Translations under genes and position numbers: made by a program
Shown: positions 16,930-25,426 of the stretch, piece after piece
How the letters are laid out: the number at the start of each line of letters is the position of its first letter
How positions within the stretch are numbered: the first letter of the stretch is position 1
The notes under the pieces: model-generated
What the model saw: the letters and a program-made list of their open reading frames with translations, nothing else
Told to the model about the DNA's origin: nothing
The model's database searches: none
Source of the DNA: Saprospiraceae bacterium
Lineage (GTDB): Bacteria > Bacteroidota > Bacteroidia > Chitinophagales > Saprospiraceae
DNA length: 64,000 nucleotides
Direction: 5' to 3'
Assembly (NCBI GenBank): GCA_019638455.1
Contig: JAHBTU010000002.1
Span: forward strand, 654,501 to 718,500

Positions 16930-17490
16930 ATGGAAGACTTAGCCAAAACAATGACCGAAGCGAAGGCCCACATGGATAAGGCCCTCGAACACCTCGACCA
17001 CGAACTCGTCAAACTGCGCACAGGCAAGGCATCCACAAGCCTCATCGCCGACCTCATGGTGGAATACTACGGTGCGCCCACTCCGCTTCCACAAGTCGCC
17101 AACGTGCAAGTGAGCGATGCTCGCACCATCGTGATTCAACCCTGGGAACGCAATATGCTGGGGCCTATTGAGCGCGTCATCATCAACGCCAATCTCGGCA
17201 TCACGCCCGCCAACGACGGAGAAGTCATTCGTCTCATGGTGCCACCACTTACGGAGGAACGTCGCAAGGAATTGGTGAAAAAAGCCAAACACGCTGGCGA
17301 GGAAAGCAAAGTTGGGGTGCGCAACGCCCGCCACAAAGCCCTCGACCACATCAAAAAAGCAGTGAAGGAAGGGGTGCCCGAAGACATGGGCAAGCGCAAG
17401 GAGACCGAGCTGCAAGACCTCGTGAACAAATATGTGGAACAGGTGGACAAAATCGTGGCCGCCAAGGAAAAAGAAATAATGACCGTTTAA
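16930..17490 (+). CDS. frr: Ribosome recycling factor
   Basis: RRF splits post-termination ribosomes together with EF-G. From the ATG at 16930 the protein has 186 residues, the standard length; an in-frame extension upstream only translates the AAC-rich repeat. Signatures are EHLDHELVKLRTGKAST, VEYYGAPTPLPQVANVQV, RTIVIQPWERNML, INANLGITPANDGE and RRKELVKKAKHAGEESKVG. In most Bacteroidota frr follows pyrH; here it follows a divergent phosphatase gene and the repeat tract. Confidence 0.97.
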   Translation: MEDLAKTMTEAKAHMDKALEHLDHELVKLRTGKASTSLIADLMVEYYGAPTPLPQVANVQVSDARTIVIQPWERNMLGPIERVIINANLGITPANDGEVIRLMVPPLTEERRKELVKKAKHAGEESKVGVRNARHKALDHIKKAVKEGVPEDMGKRKETELQDLVNKYVEQVDKIVAAKEKEIMTV

Positions 17491-17579
17491 CTCAAACGGT
17501 GCTCGGCGCACGATTCACGGTACACGGAAAGAACTCCGCACCGTGCACTGTGCACCGTGCACCGTGAACCGTTTCAATA
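17491..17579. repeat. Short tandem repeat tract upstream of the DUF5606 gene
   Basis: Degenerate 9-11 bp units built on CACCGTGCAC and ACGGTACACGG fill the gap between frr and the next start codon, with partly self-complementary copies. The sequence is unrelated to the tract before frr although it occupies the same position relative to its gene. Confidence 0.65.
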
Positions 17580-18053
17580 ATGAACTTAGAAAAATACCTC
17601 GTCGTCGCGGGTGTTCCGGGCGTACACAAATTGATTGCCACGCGAGCCAACGGCGTCGTCATTGAAGACCGAAAAGAAAAACGCACACGCTTCGTGCCTG
17701 CCCGACAGCAACAAATAACCCCCCTTGCCACGGTCAGCATCTTCACGGACACGGAGCAAGGCACGGTGTTGCTCACCGATGTCTTTCAAAAAATGCTCGA
17801 CCAGCTCGAGGAAAACCCTCCCGTGAGCCTCGATTCGGCAAGCCCGATTTTCCGCGACTATTTTACCAAAATTTTGCCCGAACACGACCGCGACCGCGTT
17901 CACATCAACGACATCAAAAAGTGCATCAAGTGGTTCAACTTCATGCGCGAAAACGGCATATTTGAAGAAGCCAAACGCGAGGCGGAAGCAGCTGAAGCTA
18001 CTAAAGAGGAAGACAAGAAAAAAGAGGAAACCGCCGAGACACAAAAAGATTGA
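17580..18053 (+). CDS. DUF5606 family protein
   Basis: A 157-residue protein. Its N-terminal 60 residues match DUF5606 (LVVAGVPGVHKLIATRANG, then ATVSIFTDTEQGTVLL), and a helical part includes FTKILPEHDRDRVHINDIKK. The C-terminus is a highly charged Glu/Lys tail (EEDKKKEETAE). The family is widespread in Bacteroidota and has no established function. It sits between frr and a glycosyltransferase on the same strand, with 89-bp and 85-bp gaps that are both repeat tracts. Confidence 0.88.
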   Translation: MNLEKYLVVAGVPGVHKLIATRANGVVIEDRKEKRTRFVPARQQQITPLATVSIFTDTEQGTVLLTDVFQKMLDQLEENPPVSLDSASPIFRDYFTKILPEHDRDRVHINDIKKCIKWFNFMRENGIFEEAKREAEAAEATKEEDKKKEETAETQKD

Positions 18054-18138
18054 TTCGATTAACGTGATTGAATCGAACTCAATCGGCCCAATCGGAACAA
18101 TCGGAGTACCAATCGGCTCAATCGAATCAACCAACTCA
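18054..18138. repeat. Short tandem repeat tract upstream of the GT2 gene
   Basis: Degenerate 9-12 bp units on the theme CAATCGGNAC / GATTCGATT fill the 85-bp gap and end at the start codon of the glycosyltransferase. This is the third such tract in a row, again with its own sequence. Confidence 0.65.
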
Positions 18139-18888
18139 ATGTACAAAGGAAAAAAAGTCGTCGTTGTGCTGCCCGCTTACAACGCCGCCAAAACACTCGA
18201 AAAAACTTACCGCGAAATCCCCCTCGATTTGGTGGATGAGGTGATTCTCTGCGACGACCATAGCCGCGACAACACGGCGACGCTCGGCAAGCAATTGGGC
18301 ATCCGACACATTATCATCCACGAAAAAAACACTGGCTACGGCGGAAACCAAAAATCGCTCTACAACAAGGCGCTAGAACTGGGGGGCGATATCGTCATCA
18401 TGCTCCACCCCGACTACCAGTACACGCCGAAGCTCATCCCCTCCATGGTGAACATCATCGGCGAAGACCTCTACCCAGTGGTGCTCGGCTCCCGCATACT
18501 CGGCATGGGTGCCCTCAAAGGCGGTATGCCGCTCTACAAATACATTTTCAATCGGCTCCTGACACTCACCCAAAACCTGCTCATCCGCTACAAACTCTCC
18601 GAGTATCACACAGGTTATCGCGCCTTCAGCCGCGAGGTGTTGGAGACCATCAACTTTAATGGCAACTCTGACGACTTTGTGTTTGACAATGAGATGCTCT
18701 CCCAAATTGTCTATGCAGGCTTCGACATTGGCGAGGTGACTTGCCCGACCAAATACTTTGAAGAGGCTTCAAGCATCAATTTTCGCCGCAGCATGAAATA
18801 CGGCCTCGGCGTGTTGCGTGTGTCGTGTTCGCATTTTCTGCAACGACTGGGGCTGGCAAAGTTCGAGATGTATCGGCGAATGAAGTGA
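18139..18888 (+). CDS. Family 2 glycosyltransferase
   Basis: A 249-residue cytoplasmic GT-A enzyme similar to dolichyl-phosphate-mannose-synthase-like transferases. KKVVVVLPAYNAAKTLEK starts the Rossmann-like fold; ILCDDHSRDNTA and IIHEKNTGYGGNQKSLYNK follow, and MLHPDYQY supplies the DxD-equivalent. The C-terminal part has LLIRYKLSEYHTGYRAFSRE. I start at 18139 because upstream codons translate only the repeat tract. Sugar and acceptor cannot be told. An IS3-family element begins two bases after the stop codon. Confidence 0.9.
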   Translation: MYKGKKVVVVLPAYNAAKTLEKTYREIPLDLVDEVILCDDHSRDNTATLGKQLGIRHIIIHEKNTGYGGNQKSLYNKALELGGDIVIMLHPDYQYTPKLIPSMVNIIGEDLYPVVLGSRILGMGALKGGMPLYKYIFNRLLTLTQNLLIRYKLSEYHTGYRAFSREVLETINFNGNSDDFVFDNEMLSQIVYAGFDIGEVTCPTKYFEEASSINFRRSMKYGLGVLRVSCSHFLQRLGLAKFEMYRRMK

Positions 18889-18980
18889 GTGACCCGTCTT
18901 AAAAAAAGTTTACAAATACATGATTAGTCATCATCATGTATTTTTCTTTTTTGCTTCTTTTTTCTTTTTGTTAGCGACTG

Positions 18981-19892
18981 TCAATTTGTGGAAAACCTCC
19001 TTGTGGATTCTTCCGTTCGATTGGAAGGCCGGTAGTAGTTTTTCCAGTGTTTTTTGAGCTTTTCGCTCATTTGGTGTGCTACGTTTGGGGTCAACATGTC
19101 TATGCTCAGATGCGGGCGTTCGTCGTTATAGATGTGGATAACTTGCGGGATAACTTTGCGCATCGCAGACTTGTCCATTTTTCCCATTTCATATAGCCAT
19201 TCATCCTTGAGTATGCCGTTGACACGCTCTGCGATTGCATTCTCCAGCGGATCGCCGTTTTCCGTCATGCTGAGCGCGATTTTTCGCCGATTCAGCAATT
19301 TGACATACTTGTCCGAACAGTACTGCACTCCCCGGTCTGAGTGATGGATAAGTCCTGAACAGTCCGCCTTCATCGATCGAAGAGCCATTTGCAAGGCTTC
19401 CACGGCATTGGCCGCGTCCAGGTTGTCAGCAATTGCCCAGCCCACTATCTTCCTCGAATACGCATCCGTGATCAAAAACAAGTATAGATAGCCTTCCAGG
19501 GTCTCCAAATACGTGATGTCACTTACCCAAAGTTGGTTGGGACGCATTGGCTCAAAGTGCCGGATCAGATTGGGGTATTTCCGCAGCCAATGGCTGCTTT
19601 GGGTCGTTCTCACCGCCCCGCGCCGCCGCCGAACCAGTCGCCCATTGTTGCGAAGAAGTTCAAAAAGCGCATCGCGACCGACCTTTACACCCAATTCTTC
19701 CAACTTTACCAAGAGTTTCCTCCCGCCTATTCGTGGTTGCCTCTGCCGGATTTTGTCAACCCCGCTGAGGATAAAATGCTCTTCCAGGGCTTGTTCATAA
19801 ATGACCTGTTGCCTTTGGTAAAAGGCCTGGCGACTCTTGTCAAACAACCCACACAAGCGACCCAGTGGCACTTGTGGATGCAGGTCTTTCAT
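18981..19892 (-). CDS. IS3-family transposase OrfB (integrase core)
   Basis: A 303-residue DDE transposase. The catalytic triad is D125 (LWVSDITYLE), D186 (LIHHSDRGVQY) and E222 (NAIAERVNGILKDEW), with the 60- and 35-residue spacing typical of IS3. An HTH_21-like region lies at about 30-95 and conserved NDERPH is near the end. Its ATG overlaps the last codon of OrfA. An A-rich stretch at the junction could also allow a -1 frameshift to make the OrfAB fusion, as in other IS3 elements. All key residues are intact, so the element may be active. Confidence 0.95.
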   Translation of the reverse strand: MKDLHPQVPLGRLCGLFDKSRQAFYQRQQVIYEQALEEHFILSGVDKIRQRQPRIGGRKLLVKLEELGVKVGRDALFELLRNNGRLVRRRRGAVRTTQSSHWLRKYPNLIRHFEPMRPNQLWVSDITYLETLEGYLYLFLITDAYSRKIVGWAIADNLDAANAVEALQMALRSMKADCSGLIHHSDRGVQYCSDKYVKLLNRRKIALSMTENGDPLENAIAERVNGILKDEWLYEMGKMDKSAMRKVIPQVIHIYNDERPHLSIDMLTPNVAHQMSEKLKKHWKNYYRPSNRTEESTRRFSTN

Positions 19893-20239
19893 TTTTTGCG
19901 CTGTTTGACACCAGACTTTTTTTCGATCGGGATGTTGAACTCCTCTTCCGCTATCTTGACCATCAACTGATACGCCTCCCGACGCAGGCGCTCTTCCTCC
20001 AACTCCCGACGCAACAGGGCTATTTCAGCCTGCAAATCAGCCAATTCATCTTTGTCTCGTTTCTTTGATGCCATAGGATACGTCTGTTCTGACGCAAATT
20101 TATCAAGCCACCTCGATATGGTCATACTCCCGCCTATTTTGTATTTCCGACGGTAATACTCCAGGCTCTCGCTGCCTGACAAAATCTCATTTACTACCCG
20201 TCTTTTGAAGTGATCCGAGTAATGCTTTGCTTCTTTCAT
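19889..20239 (-). CDS. IS3-family transposase OrfA (HTH protein)
   Basis: A 116-residue protein with an N-terminal helix-turn-helix (YSDHFKRRVVNEIL then YYRRKYKIGGSMTISRWL) that binds the element ends, and a C-terminal leucine-rich coiled coil (LADLQAEIALLRREL) for oligomerisation with OrfB. It overlaps OrfB by four bases (ATGA) and is first in the element's transcript. Confidence 0.92.
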   Translation of the reverse strand: MKEAKHYSDHFKRRVVNEILSGSESLEYYRRKYKIGGSMTISRWLDKFASEQTYPMASKKRDKDELADLQAEIALLRRELEEERLRREAYQLMVKIAEEEFNIPIEKKSGVKQRKK

Positions 20240-20292
20240 CTTTGTCCTGTTTTTTGTTTACTTTTTGTGTAAACCTATTTCAGGACAAGTCA

Positions 20293-20470
20293 GTCGGCAA
20301 GCCGACGGAAAGAAGCAAGGGGGCGCGAAAAATTTAACATTGGGGAGAATGGCGGCAGGGCACGCTTTCCGCCGCTTGCTCGCCAATCGGTGCCGGAAAA
20401 TCTTGTAACGCCGCCGTTGGTAGATTTTGCGCCAGAAATGGCAGGGTGGAAAAAATTTGTAACTGTTCAG
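20293..20470. repeat. REP-like repeat, copy 1 of the 20.3/29.3-kb pair
   Basis: Starts with the palindrome GTCGGCAAGCCGAC, continues GAAGCAAGGGGG and AACATTGGG, and ends GCCAGAAATGGCAGGGTG. The same words in the same order occupy 29316-29480, with the middle diverged. A G-run of five here is eleven in the other copy. Confidence 0.65.
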
Positions 20471-20520
20471 GCAGGGGCAGCGCCCCGAAACACATTCCGA
20501 GGCGCTACCCTTGTCTGAAT
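20465..20520 (-). terminator. Long imperfect hairpin 3' of the EamA gene
   Basis: ATTCAGACAAGGGTAGCGCC on the minus strand pairs with GGGCGCTGCCCCTGCCTGAA, giving a stem of about 22 bp with a few mismatches. It begins 2-3 bases after the EamA stop. No clean T-run follows, so it may be a REP-like element acting as an mRNA 3' end. Confidence 0.45.
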
Positions 20521-20522
20521 AG

Positions 20523-21443
20523 TCACACAAACTTTATTTGCAAGCCCTTGTATTTCGGCAAGTTAATCAGCAACACGCCAGCGAGAATCACCGCCAAGGC
20601 CAACAATTGTCTGCCCGAAAAAGGCTCGTTGGCATACATCCAGCCGAGCATGACAGCCACCACGGGATTCACATAGGCGTAGGTGCCTACCTGCACCACG
20701 GGTCGGACGCTCAACAACCACACATAGGAGAGATAGCCCAACAAAGACCCAAAGGTGATGAGATACGTCAAGCCCAACCACGACTCCAAACTGACCGCCG
20801 ATAGGGAGAACTCGCCCGCCTCCCCCAACAGCCCGCCCACCATCAGACTGAAAACGCCCGCCGCAAGCATTTGCACACCCGCGTTCATCATGGACGACTG
20901 CGTGTTGGTGTTGTATTTCAAATAGAGCGAGCCGCCCGCCCACGAGATGCAACCCGCCAGCAAGACCAACATGGCGAAAATTGTTTTTCCTGAAAAACTA
21001 CCAGAATCAGCAGCAAATAGCGTCAAAACACCCACAAAACCGATGACGATGCCGCCCAGCACTACTTTCTGCGAAAAATTGTACGCCCATTGGCGATAGT
21101 CGAGCAACACGAACCAAAAGGGCATGCTCGCCACCACAATGGCTGCCAACCCAGAGGCAATGTGCTGTTCCACCCACACGACCGCGCCAGTGCCGCCAAA
21201 AAGCATCAGCACGCCTGCGAAGGCATTTTGAAAAGTAGGGCGAAGAGAGAGTCTTTCTCCTCGCCCCAAACGCCACGCCAGCAGAACGGCGCCAGCAATG
21301 GAAAAGCGAATGCCAGACATGAGAAAGGGGGGCATGGTCTTCAAGCCGAACAAAATGGCGAGATAGGTGCTGCCCCAGATAAGATAGATGGCGGCGAACG
21401 CCGCCACGACAAGGCCCGCCGAGGGCTGTGTTTTTGTGTTCAT
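20523..21443 (-). CDS. EamA/DMT-family transporter (YedA-like)
   Basis: A 306-residue inner-membrane protein with ten predicted hydrophobic segments in two EamA repeats, the layout of drug/metabolite exporters. The first repeat starts AIYLIWGSTYLAILFGLK with MSGIRFSIAGAVLL; the second has AGCISWAGGSLYLKY and YVWLLSVRPVVQVGTYAYVNPVVAV-like sequence (residues about 235-260). GNG-type exporters of this kind move amino acids or metabolites; the substrate is not predictable. It has no obvious partner gene. Confidence 0.9.
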   Translation of the reverse strand: MNTKTQPSAGLVVAAFAAIYLIWGSTYLAILFGLKTMPPFLMSGIRFSIAGAVLLAWRLGRGERLSLRPTFQNAFAGVLMLFGGTGAVVWVEQHIASGLAAIVVASMPFWFVLLDYRQWAYNFSQKVVLGGIVIGFVGVLTLFAADSGSFSGKTIFAMLVLLAGCISWAGGSLYLKYNTNTQSSMMNAGVQMLAAGVFSLMVGGLLGEAGEFSLSAVSLESWLGLTYLITFGSLLGYLSYVWLLSVRPVVQVGTYAYVNPVVAVMLGWMYANEPFSGRQLLALAVILAGVLLINLPKYKGLQIKFV

Positions 21444-21533
21444 AGGAAAAGTGTTTTTGTGTTCACGACTTCATTGTTTTATCCTTTGCGTTGCCAAACT
21501 TTCAGCATGACCGAAGTAGGAGTCGATTCAAAA

Positions 21534-22004
21534 TCAGGGTTGCATTTCATTGGCCCGCTCCATGACGACGGCTTCATCCTTGTCGGGTGTGTGGCGGACA
21601 AGATGCCACCGGTCGTCGTTCAGGCGCGTCCAAGTCATGGGCAAAAGATTGGGTTTCACGGGGTCGAGTCGCACGTCTTTTTCACCAATCCAAGTAACGA
21701 CCCATTGGCGGTTCGCGCCGTAATAGTAGCGCCCGTCGTTCCAAGTCAGATAGAAGTTATCGGTTCCGCCGGTTTTGCTCGACAACATGATTTCCAGGGA
21801 GTTGCCCCCGTGAAACAAGAAGGTTTGGTTGTTTGCCGAGCTTTTCCACGCCCCGGCCAACCACCTCATTTTTTGAACATCGGAGGGCTGGTAGCGAACT
21901 TCCGACGCAAGATTTTTCGGGAAGGTTTCATCTGACAGGGGAGGGGTGTTTTGACAGCCAAATAGAACACACAGAAAGAGTGAAGCAAAAAAAGAGCGAT
22001 ACAT
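21534..22004 (-). CDS. DUF6265-like lipoprotein
   Basis: A 156-residue protein. The signal peptide ends in a lipobox (CVLFGC), so Cys17 would be lipidated and the protein held at a membrane facing the periplasm. The mature part begins with MRWLAGAWKSSANNQTF and has a lipocalin-like beta pattern (NFYLTWNDGRYYYGANRQW, TWTRLNDDRWHL) resembling DUF6265. Function unknown. It has its own promoter region and is not tightly linked to neighbours. Confidence 0.65.
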   Translation of the reverse strand: MYRSFFASLFLCVLFGCQNTPPLSDETFPKNLASEVRYQPSDVQKMRWLAGAWKSSANNQTFLFHGGNSLEIMLSSKTGGTDNFYLTWNDGRYYYGANRQWVVTWIGEKDVRLDPVKPNLLPMTWTRLNDDRWHLVRHTPDKDEAVVMERANEMQP

Positions 22005-22109
22005 GGCAGGGATTGTTTTTGTTCGAGTTCATAGCAAAAGTGGTTTTGGATGGAGTCTGTCGGTTGGTAGGGCAGGATTCAAATCTAAAAAACTTGGTAA
22101 AAAGTTCCC

Positions 22110-23096
22110 TCAGCGCCCGTAGCCCTGAGTGGGGTAGGCGATGTTGAAAATTTGGTCGAGGTGGTGGTTGAGATGCCGCACATAGTCCTCCGCCACAAAG
22201 CGCAGCGTGGCTGGTTCTTCCCACACATCCAATTCGTTTTCAAGGAACTCGGGTTGCAAAGTGGCGATAAGACCCGCCAAATGCACATTGTAGTAGTACC
22301 ACAACGACAGCAGCGAATGCCAGTCCGCCGACTGATACTGTTGCAAGCCAACCCAATGGTCTTGCGCGTAGCGGTAGGGTTGCAAGTCCGTAGCCCCCAA
22401 CTGTGCCCGCACGAAACGCTGGTGGTTGTTCGCCGCCGAGTCCACCAAATGGCCGATGATTTCCTTGACCGACCATTTTTCCGGGCGCAGTTTGATGGAA
22501 GCCACCTTCCCGCTCAGGGCTTCGAGGCGCGGGCGGGCGGCTTCGACGGACTCGCGCAGCATCTGCGCAATATCCCTCATGTTGGAGTTAGGGAGCTTCT
22601 CTGGTTCGGGTAGCCGCGCTTTGAGTCTCGCCTGCAACAGCCCGATTTGCCCGATGTGATAGGCGTCATGCTGGATGATGCCCTCTAAAAGATGACGGAA
22701 AGGGTGTTTGTCGTCAAATTTCCGTTCGAGCAGTTCGTCCGACTCGGCAGACAGGAGTTCGAGCAGTTCGCGGTGGTTGTCGGCAAGTTCGGCCAATAGA
22801 TTTTCCCAGCCTTTTTCCTGCAACGTTTGTTGCGCGGGCCAATCCTCCACTGAATTCAGTTTGATTTTAAATTCGGCATGGCCTTTCAATTTCTCCACCA
22901 GCATTCGCCGCCAAATCAGAATGTGTGCCGTAAGTTGCGCCACCGAATGAGCACCCGGCACGGGCGTTGCGAAGGCCTCTTTTGGCCTAATCTGTTCCAG
23001 TTTATGAAGCAACGAATCGCCGTACCATGGGTGCCCATCGTAGTTTTTTTCCAGTTGGCGGATGTATTGAGCCAATTCTGTTTTCATTTCACGCAT
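22110..23096 (-). CDS. Tandem DinB-domain protein
   Basis: A 328-residue protein made of two complete DinB/YfiT-like four-helix bundles. Each half carries the metal-binding histidine triad: H58, H143, H147 (TAHILIWRR, QHDAYHIGQ) and H216, H308, H312 (IIGHLVDSAANNHQR, YVRHLNHHLDQI). DinB proteins are usually single-domain and act in thiol-linked or detoxification chemistry. The frame continues upstream of 23096, but that part is antisense to the CGNR gene; the start MREMKTELAQ follows a TAAATTTG -7 box at 23121-23114. An alternative ATG is at 23087. Confidence 0.82.
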   Translation of the reverse strand: MREMKTELAQYIRQLEKNYDGHPWYGDSLLHKLEQIRPKEAFATPVPGAHSVAQLTAHILIWRRMLVEKLKGHAEFKIKLNSVEDWPAQQTLQEKGWENLLAELADNHRELLELLSAESDELLERKFDDKHPFRHLLEGIIQHDAYHIGQIGLLQARLKARLPEPEKLPNSNMRDIAQMLRESVEAARPRLEALSGKVASIKLRPEKWSVKEIIGHLVDSAANNHQRFVRAQLGATDLQPYRYAQDHWVGLQQYQSADWHSLLSLWYYYNVHLAGLIATLQPEFLENELDVWEEPATLRFVAEDYVRHLNHHLDQIFNIAYPTQGYGR

Positions 23097-23180
23097 AATT
23101 TTTACTGTCAAAGCAAATTTAGGCCGTAAAATTGCAGGGGGTTTTACCAATAAAACAAGGTTTGACCGTAAAATTTTTTT

Positions 23181-23783
23181 ATGAACAGCCCGATAGAAGA
23201 AATCACGCTCGACGGCGGATGGCTTTGCCTTGATTTCGCGAACACCGTCTCGACGCGCAAACCCGCCAAAGGCGAGGAATATCTCAACACTTGGGACGAC
23301 TTCGCCCGGTGGGTGCGGCGGCTGGGCGTGTTGCCGGAAAAGGAATTCGAGGCGTGGGAAAAAATGCCGCCCGGCGACATGGACGAGGTGCGGGCGCTGC
23401 GCGAGGCGATTTACAATTTCTTTGACTATTACGCTAAAAACGGGAAAGTGCACCCCGCCCACTTGGAAACGCTCAATGGTTTCCTCCATGAGGTGTATAT
23501 GTACACTTGCATCAAAATGACCGACAGCGGCCTCCAACGCGGCATTTTCAAAAAAACCTACATGGAAAAACCGCTCTGGATTATCGCCTTGTCGGCTGAG
23601 TCATTGCTGCTGAGCGCTCGCCTTCCACGGGTGAAAGCCTGTGACAATTGCGGCTGGCTTTTTCTCGACACTTCCAAAAACGGCGCGCGGCGCTGGTGCA
23701 ACATGTCCACCTGCGGCAGCCAAACGAAGGCCAAGGCTTGGTATCACAGGAAGAAAGAGTTGGAGAGCGGGAAAGGGGGATAG
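23181..23783 (+). CDS. CGNR zinc-finger / ABATE-domain regulator
   Basis: A 200-residue protein. The N-terminal ABATE domain starts GGWLCLDFANTVSTRK, a helical middle follows, and the C-terminal CGNR zinc finger has KACDNCGWLFLDTSKNGARR then WCNMSTCGSQTKAKAWYHR. Four cysteines are in place although the name-giving CGNR is CGSQ here. Such proteins are predicted transcription factors with an N-terminal stress-sensing domain. It diverges from the tandem DinB gene with an 84-bp gap, so it may regulate that gene. Confidence 0.88.
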   Translation: MNSPIEEITLDGGWLCLDFANTVSTRKPAKGEEYLNTWDDFARWVRRLGVLPEKEFEAWEKMPPGDMDEVRALREAIYNFFDYYAKNGKVHPAHLETLNGFLHEVYMYTCIKMTDSGLQRGIFKKTYMEKPLWIIALSAESLLLSARLPRVKACDNCGWLFLDTSKNGARRWCNMSTCGSQTKAKAWYHRKKELESGKGG

Positions 23784-23911
23784 AGGCTTGTATGATTGAA
23801 GAATGCACAATTGAAGATTTCTGCACTTATTGACATCCCCGCCCACATCAGCACCTTACTTCAATGTCGTGCCCGGCACATCAACAATCGTGCAATCGTC
23901 AATCCCCCTCC

Positions 23912-24655
23912 TCACCGCACCACCGCCAGCCCCCGCACCACCGCCTCGCCGGTGGCCGTTCGGATGTGCAGAAAATAGATGCCCGGCACATAGCGCGACA
24001 CGTCGAGCTCGGTGCCGACGCTCTCAGGAGCGAGCGCGAGGTCTTCCACCCAGCGGCCCATGGCATCGAACACCCGCAGCGAGCCGCCCTCACAGTCGGG
24101 CAGCTCGATTTGGGCGAGGTGCTGCGCCGGGTTGGGATAGATGCGGATGTTGCCGGCGCACTGGGGCGGTGGCGGCGTGGTGTCCTCCGGCGGCGGCGGG
24201 CCGTTGATGCCGAGCGTGTCGCAGGGGCTGTCGTGCGCGTCGAACAGGCGAAAATGGGGGAAGTTGGGGGGGGAGAAGCCATGGTATGTTGGGATTGGGT
24301 AATGCTGCTCCAAATTACAATCTAATCCCTTATTATCTGGCGTGTGGATTATATGCCAGTATTTCACGCCAAAGGTACATGTCATATATATCTTATTATC
24401 GGGAGCAAGTTGCATTTGATAGAAAGTAGTGGGTAGAGCATCCTCAAAACCATCGTAAACCCCAACCACTTGTCTGCTTTTGGATATGTTGACAGACTGT
24501 AGGTCAAACTGGTATAGTTTTAACGTGTTTGATGCGTACAAAAATCTTGAGGTTGAAGAAAACGCTACTCCGCAACCCCCAATTGTATCATTTGGAAAGG
24601 TGATGCGCACAGGATTGGATAACAATCCAGCACATCGGTCGAAGTTAAAAATTTG
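23912..24655 (-). pseudogene. T9SS protein, C-terminal part cut off by IS1
   Basis: The 3' portion of the gene whose 5' portion is 25427-26223. Joined across the IS and one 8-bp target copy, the frame reads LQIFNFDRCAGLLSNP without any change. The protein has a beta-propeller-like middle (YASNTLKLYQFDL, QLAPDNKIYM), a Pro-rich linker, and a T9SS sorting domain (IRIYPNPAQHLAQIEL, LRVFDAMGRWV, YFLHIRTATGE). The fragment lacks a signal peptide and so could not be exported. Confidence 0.88.
24648..24655. repeat. Target-site duplication, left copy
   Basis: AAAATTTG immediately left of the IS1-family element; identical to 25427-25434. Confidence 0.85.
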
Positions 24656-24706
24656 GGTAGTGTCATTTTGGGGGTGATTTGGTATTTTTGCGTCAAACTT
24701 TATGAA

Positions 24707-24982
24707 ATGGTATTAGATGTAAAATGCTGCCATAAATGTGGCTCTGAACACATTGTGAAAAACGGGTCGAACGCATCAGGCAATCCGAAGTACAAATGCA
24801 AGGCTTGCGGCTTCGGCGGGGTGTTTCAAACGCTTCGGAAAAGCGAGGAATTTAAAGAAATGGTCGTCAGGGCGGCCCAAGAACGCAGTTCGTCACGGGG
24901 TCTTGCCAGAACCTTTGGCATCAGTCACCAAACGGCTCTGAGGTGGATAAAAAAAAAGCGCAGTCCCTTCCCGACATCGTGA
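24707..24982 (+). CDS. insA: IS1-family InsA
   Basis: A 91-residue protein, the same length as classical InsA. An N-terminal zinc ribbon (CCHKCGSEHIVKNG, YKCKACG) is followed by a helix-turn-helix (RGLARTFGISHQTALRWI). In IS1, InsA alone represses, and the InsA-B' fusion made by -1 frameshifting is the transposase. The ATG at 24707 gives the family length; the frame is open further upstream, past the element end. Confidence 0.9.
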   Translation: MVLDVKCCHKCGSEHIVKNGSNASGNPKYKCKACGFGGVFQTLRKSEEFKEMVVRAAQERSSSRGLARTFGISHQTALRWIKKKRSPFPTS

Positions 24983-25419
24983 CCACGTTGCTTCCGGCCA
25001 AGAAAAAAGACGTTCTCGAACTGGATGAATTATGGTCTTTTGTCTATTGCAAAGACTTTAAACGCTGGGTTTGGATAGCACTTTGCCGCAGAACACGTCA
25101 AATTGTCTCTTTTTTCATCGGCGACCGAAGCGAACAATCTTGTCGGCGGTTTTGGGAACTGATTCCGCCTGAATATCGAAAATGCCGAACGTTCAGCGAT
25201 TTTTGGGAGGCATACGCCGCGGTTATTGATACAGGCAAACACAAGATGGTGGGAAAAGAATCCGGGGAAACTTCTCATGTGGAACGCTGGAACAACACCC
25301 TTCGCCAGAGAATTTGTCGATTCGTCAGAAAAACGCTATCCTTTTCAAAATCCGATGAAATGCACGAACTGTACCTCCATTTGTTCGTCTACAACTACAA
25401 CATATCACTCATAAAATGA
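24943..25419 (+). CDS. insB: IS1-family InsB, expressed by -1 frameshift
   Basis: The DDE half of the transposase, 158 codons in the frame -1 to InsA. Conserved parts are VLELDELWSFVYCKDFKRWVW with the first acid, TFSDFWEAYAAVI with the second, and HVERWNNTLRQRICRFVRKT, SFSKSDEMHELYLHLF near the end. The overlap with insA contains A9 (24949-24957), the expected slippery site. A GTG at 24943 is formally a start, but the fusion product is more likely. Confidence 0.9.
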   Translation: MDKKKAQSLPDIVTTLLPAKKKDVLELDELWSFVYCKDFKRWVWIALCRRTRQIVSFFIGDRSEQSCRRFWELIPPEYRKCRTFSDFWEAYAAVIDTGKHKMVGKESGETSHVERWNNTLRQRICRFVRKTLSFSKSDEMHELYLHLFVYNYNISLIK

Positions 25420-25426
25420 CACTACC

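Larger units (their letters stand above)
18890..20292 (-). mobile_element. IS3-family insertion sequence, complete
   Basis: A 1,403-bp element with imperfect terminal inverted repeats of about 25 bp: TGACCCGTCTTAAAAAAAGT at 18890 and, on the other strand from 20292, TGACTTGTCCTGAAATAGGT. It holds two overlapping genes. I cannot find a convincing 3-4 bp target duplication. The right end abuts a GTCGGCAAGCCGAC palindrome that is also present at 29.3 kb without an IS. Confidence 0.88.
24656..25426 (+). mobile_element. IS1-family insertion sequence, intact
   Basis: A 771-bp element, close to the 768 bp of IS1. Its ends are GGTAGTGTCATTTT in inverted orientation and it is bracketed by the direct repeat AAAATTTG. 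It carries insA and, in the -1 frame, insB with a run of nine A residues at the overlap. It interrupts a T9SS-sorted protein gene without other damage, so the insertion is recent. Confidence 0.93.

Noticed and set aside
18887..20295. Target-site duplication for the IS3 element
   Set aside because: Flanks (GAG on the left, GTC on the right) do not match; any duplication has been lost or the ends are off by a few bases.
23097..23537. N-terminal extension of the tandem DinB protein
   Set aside because: This part is antisense to the CGNR gene and has no homology; a -7 box and ATG at 23096 fit better.
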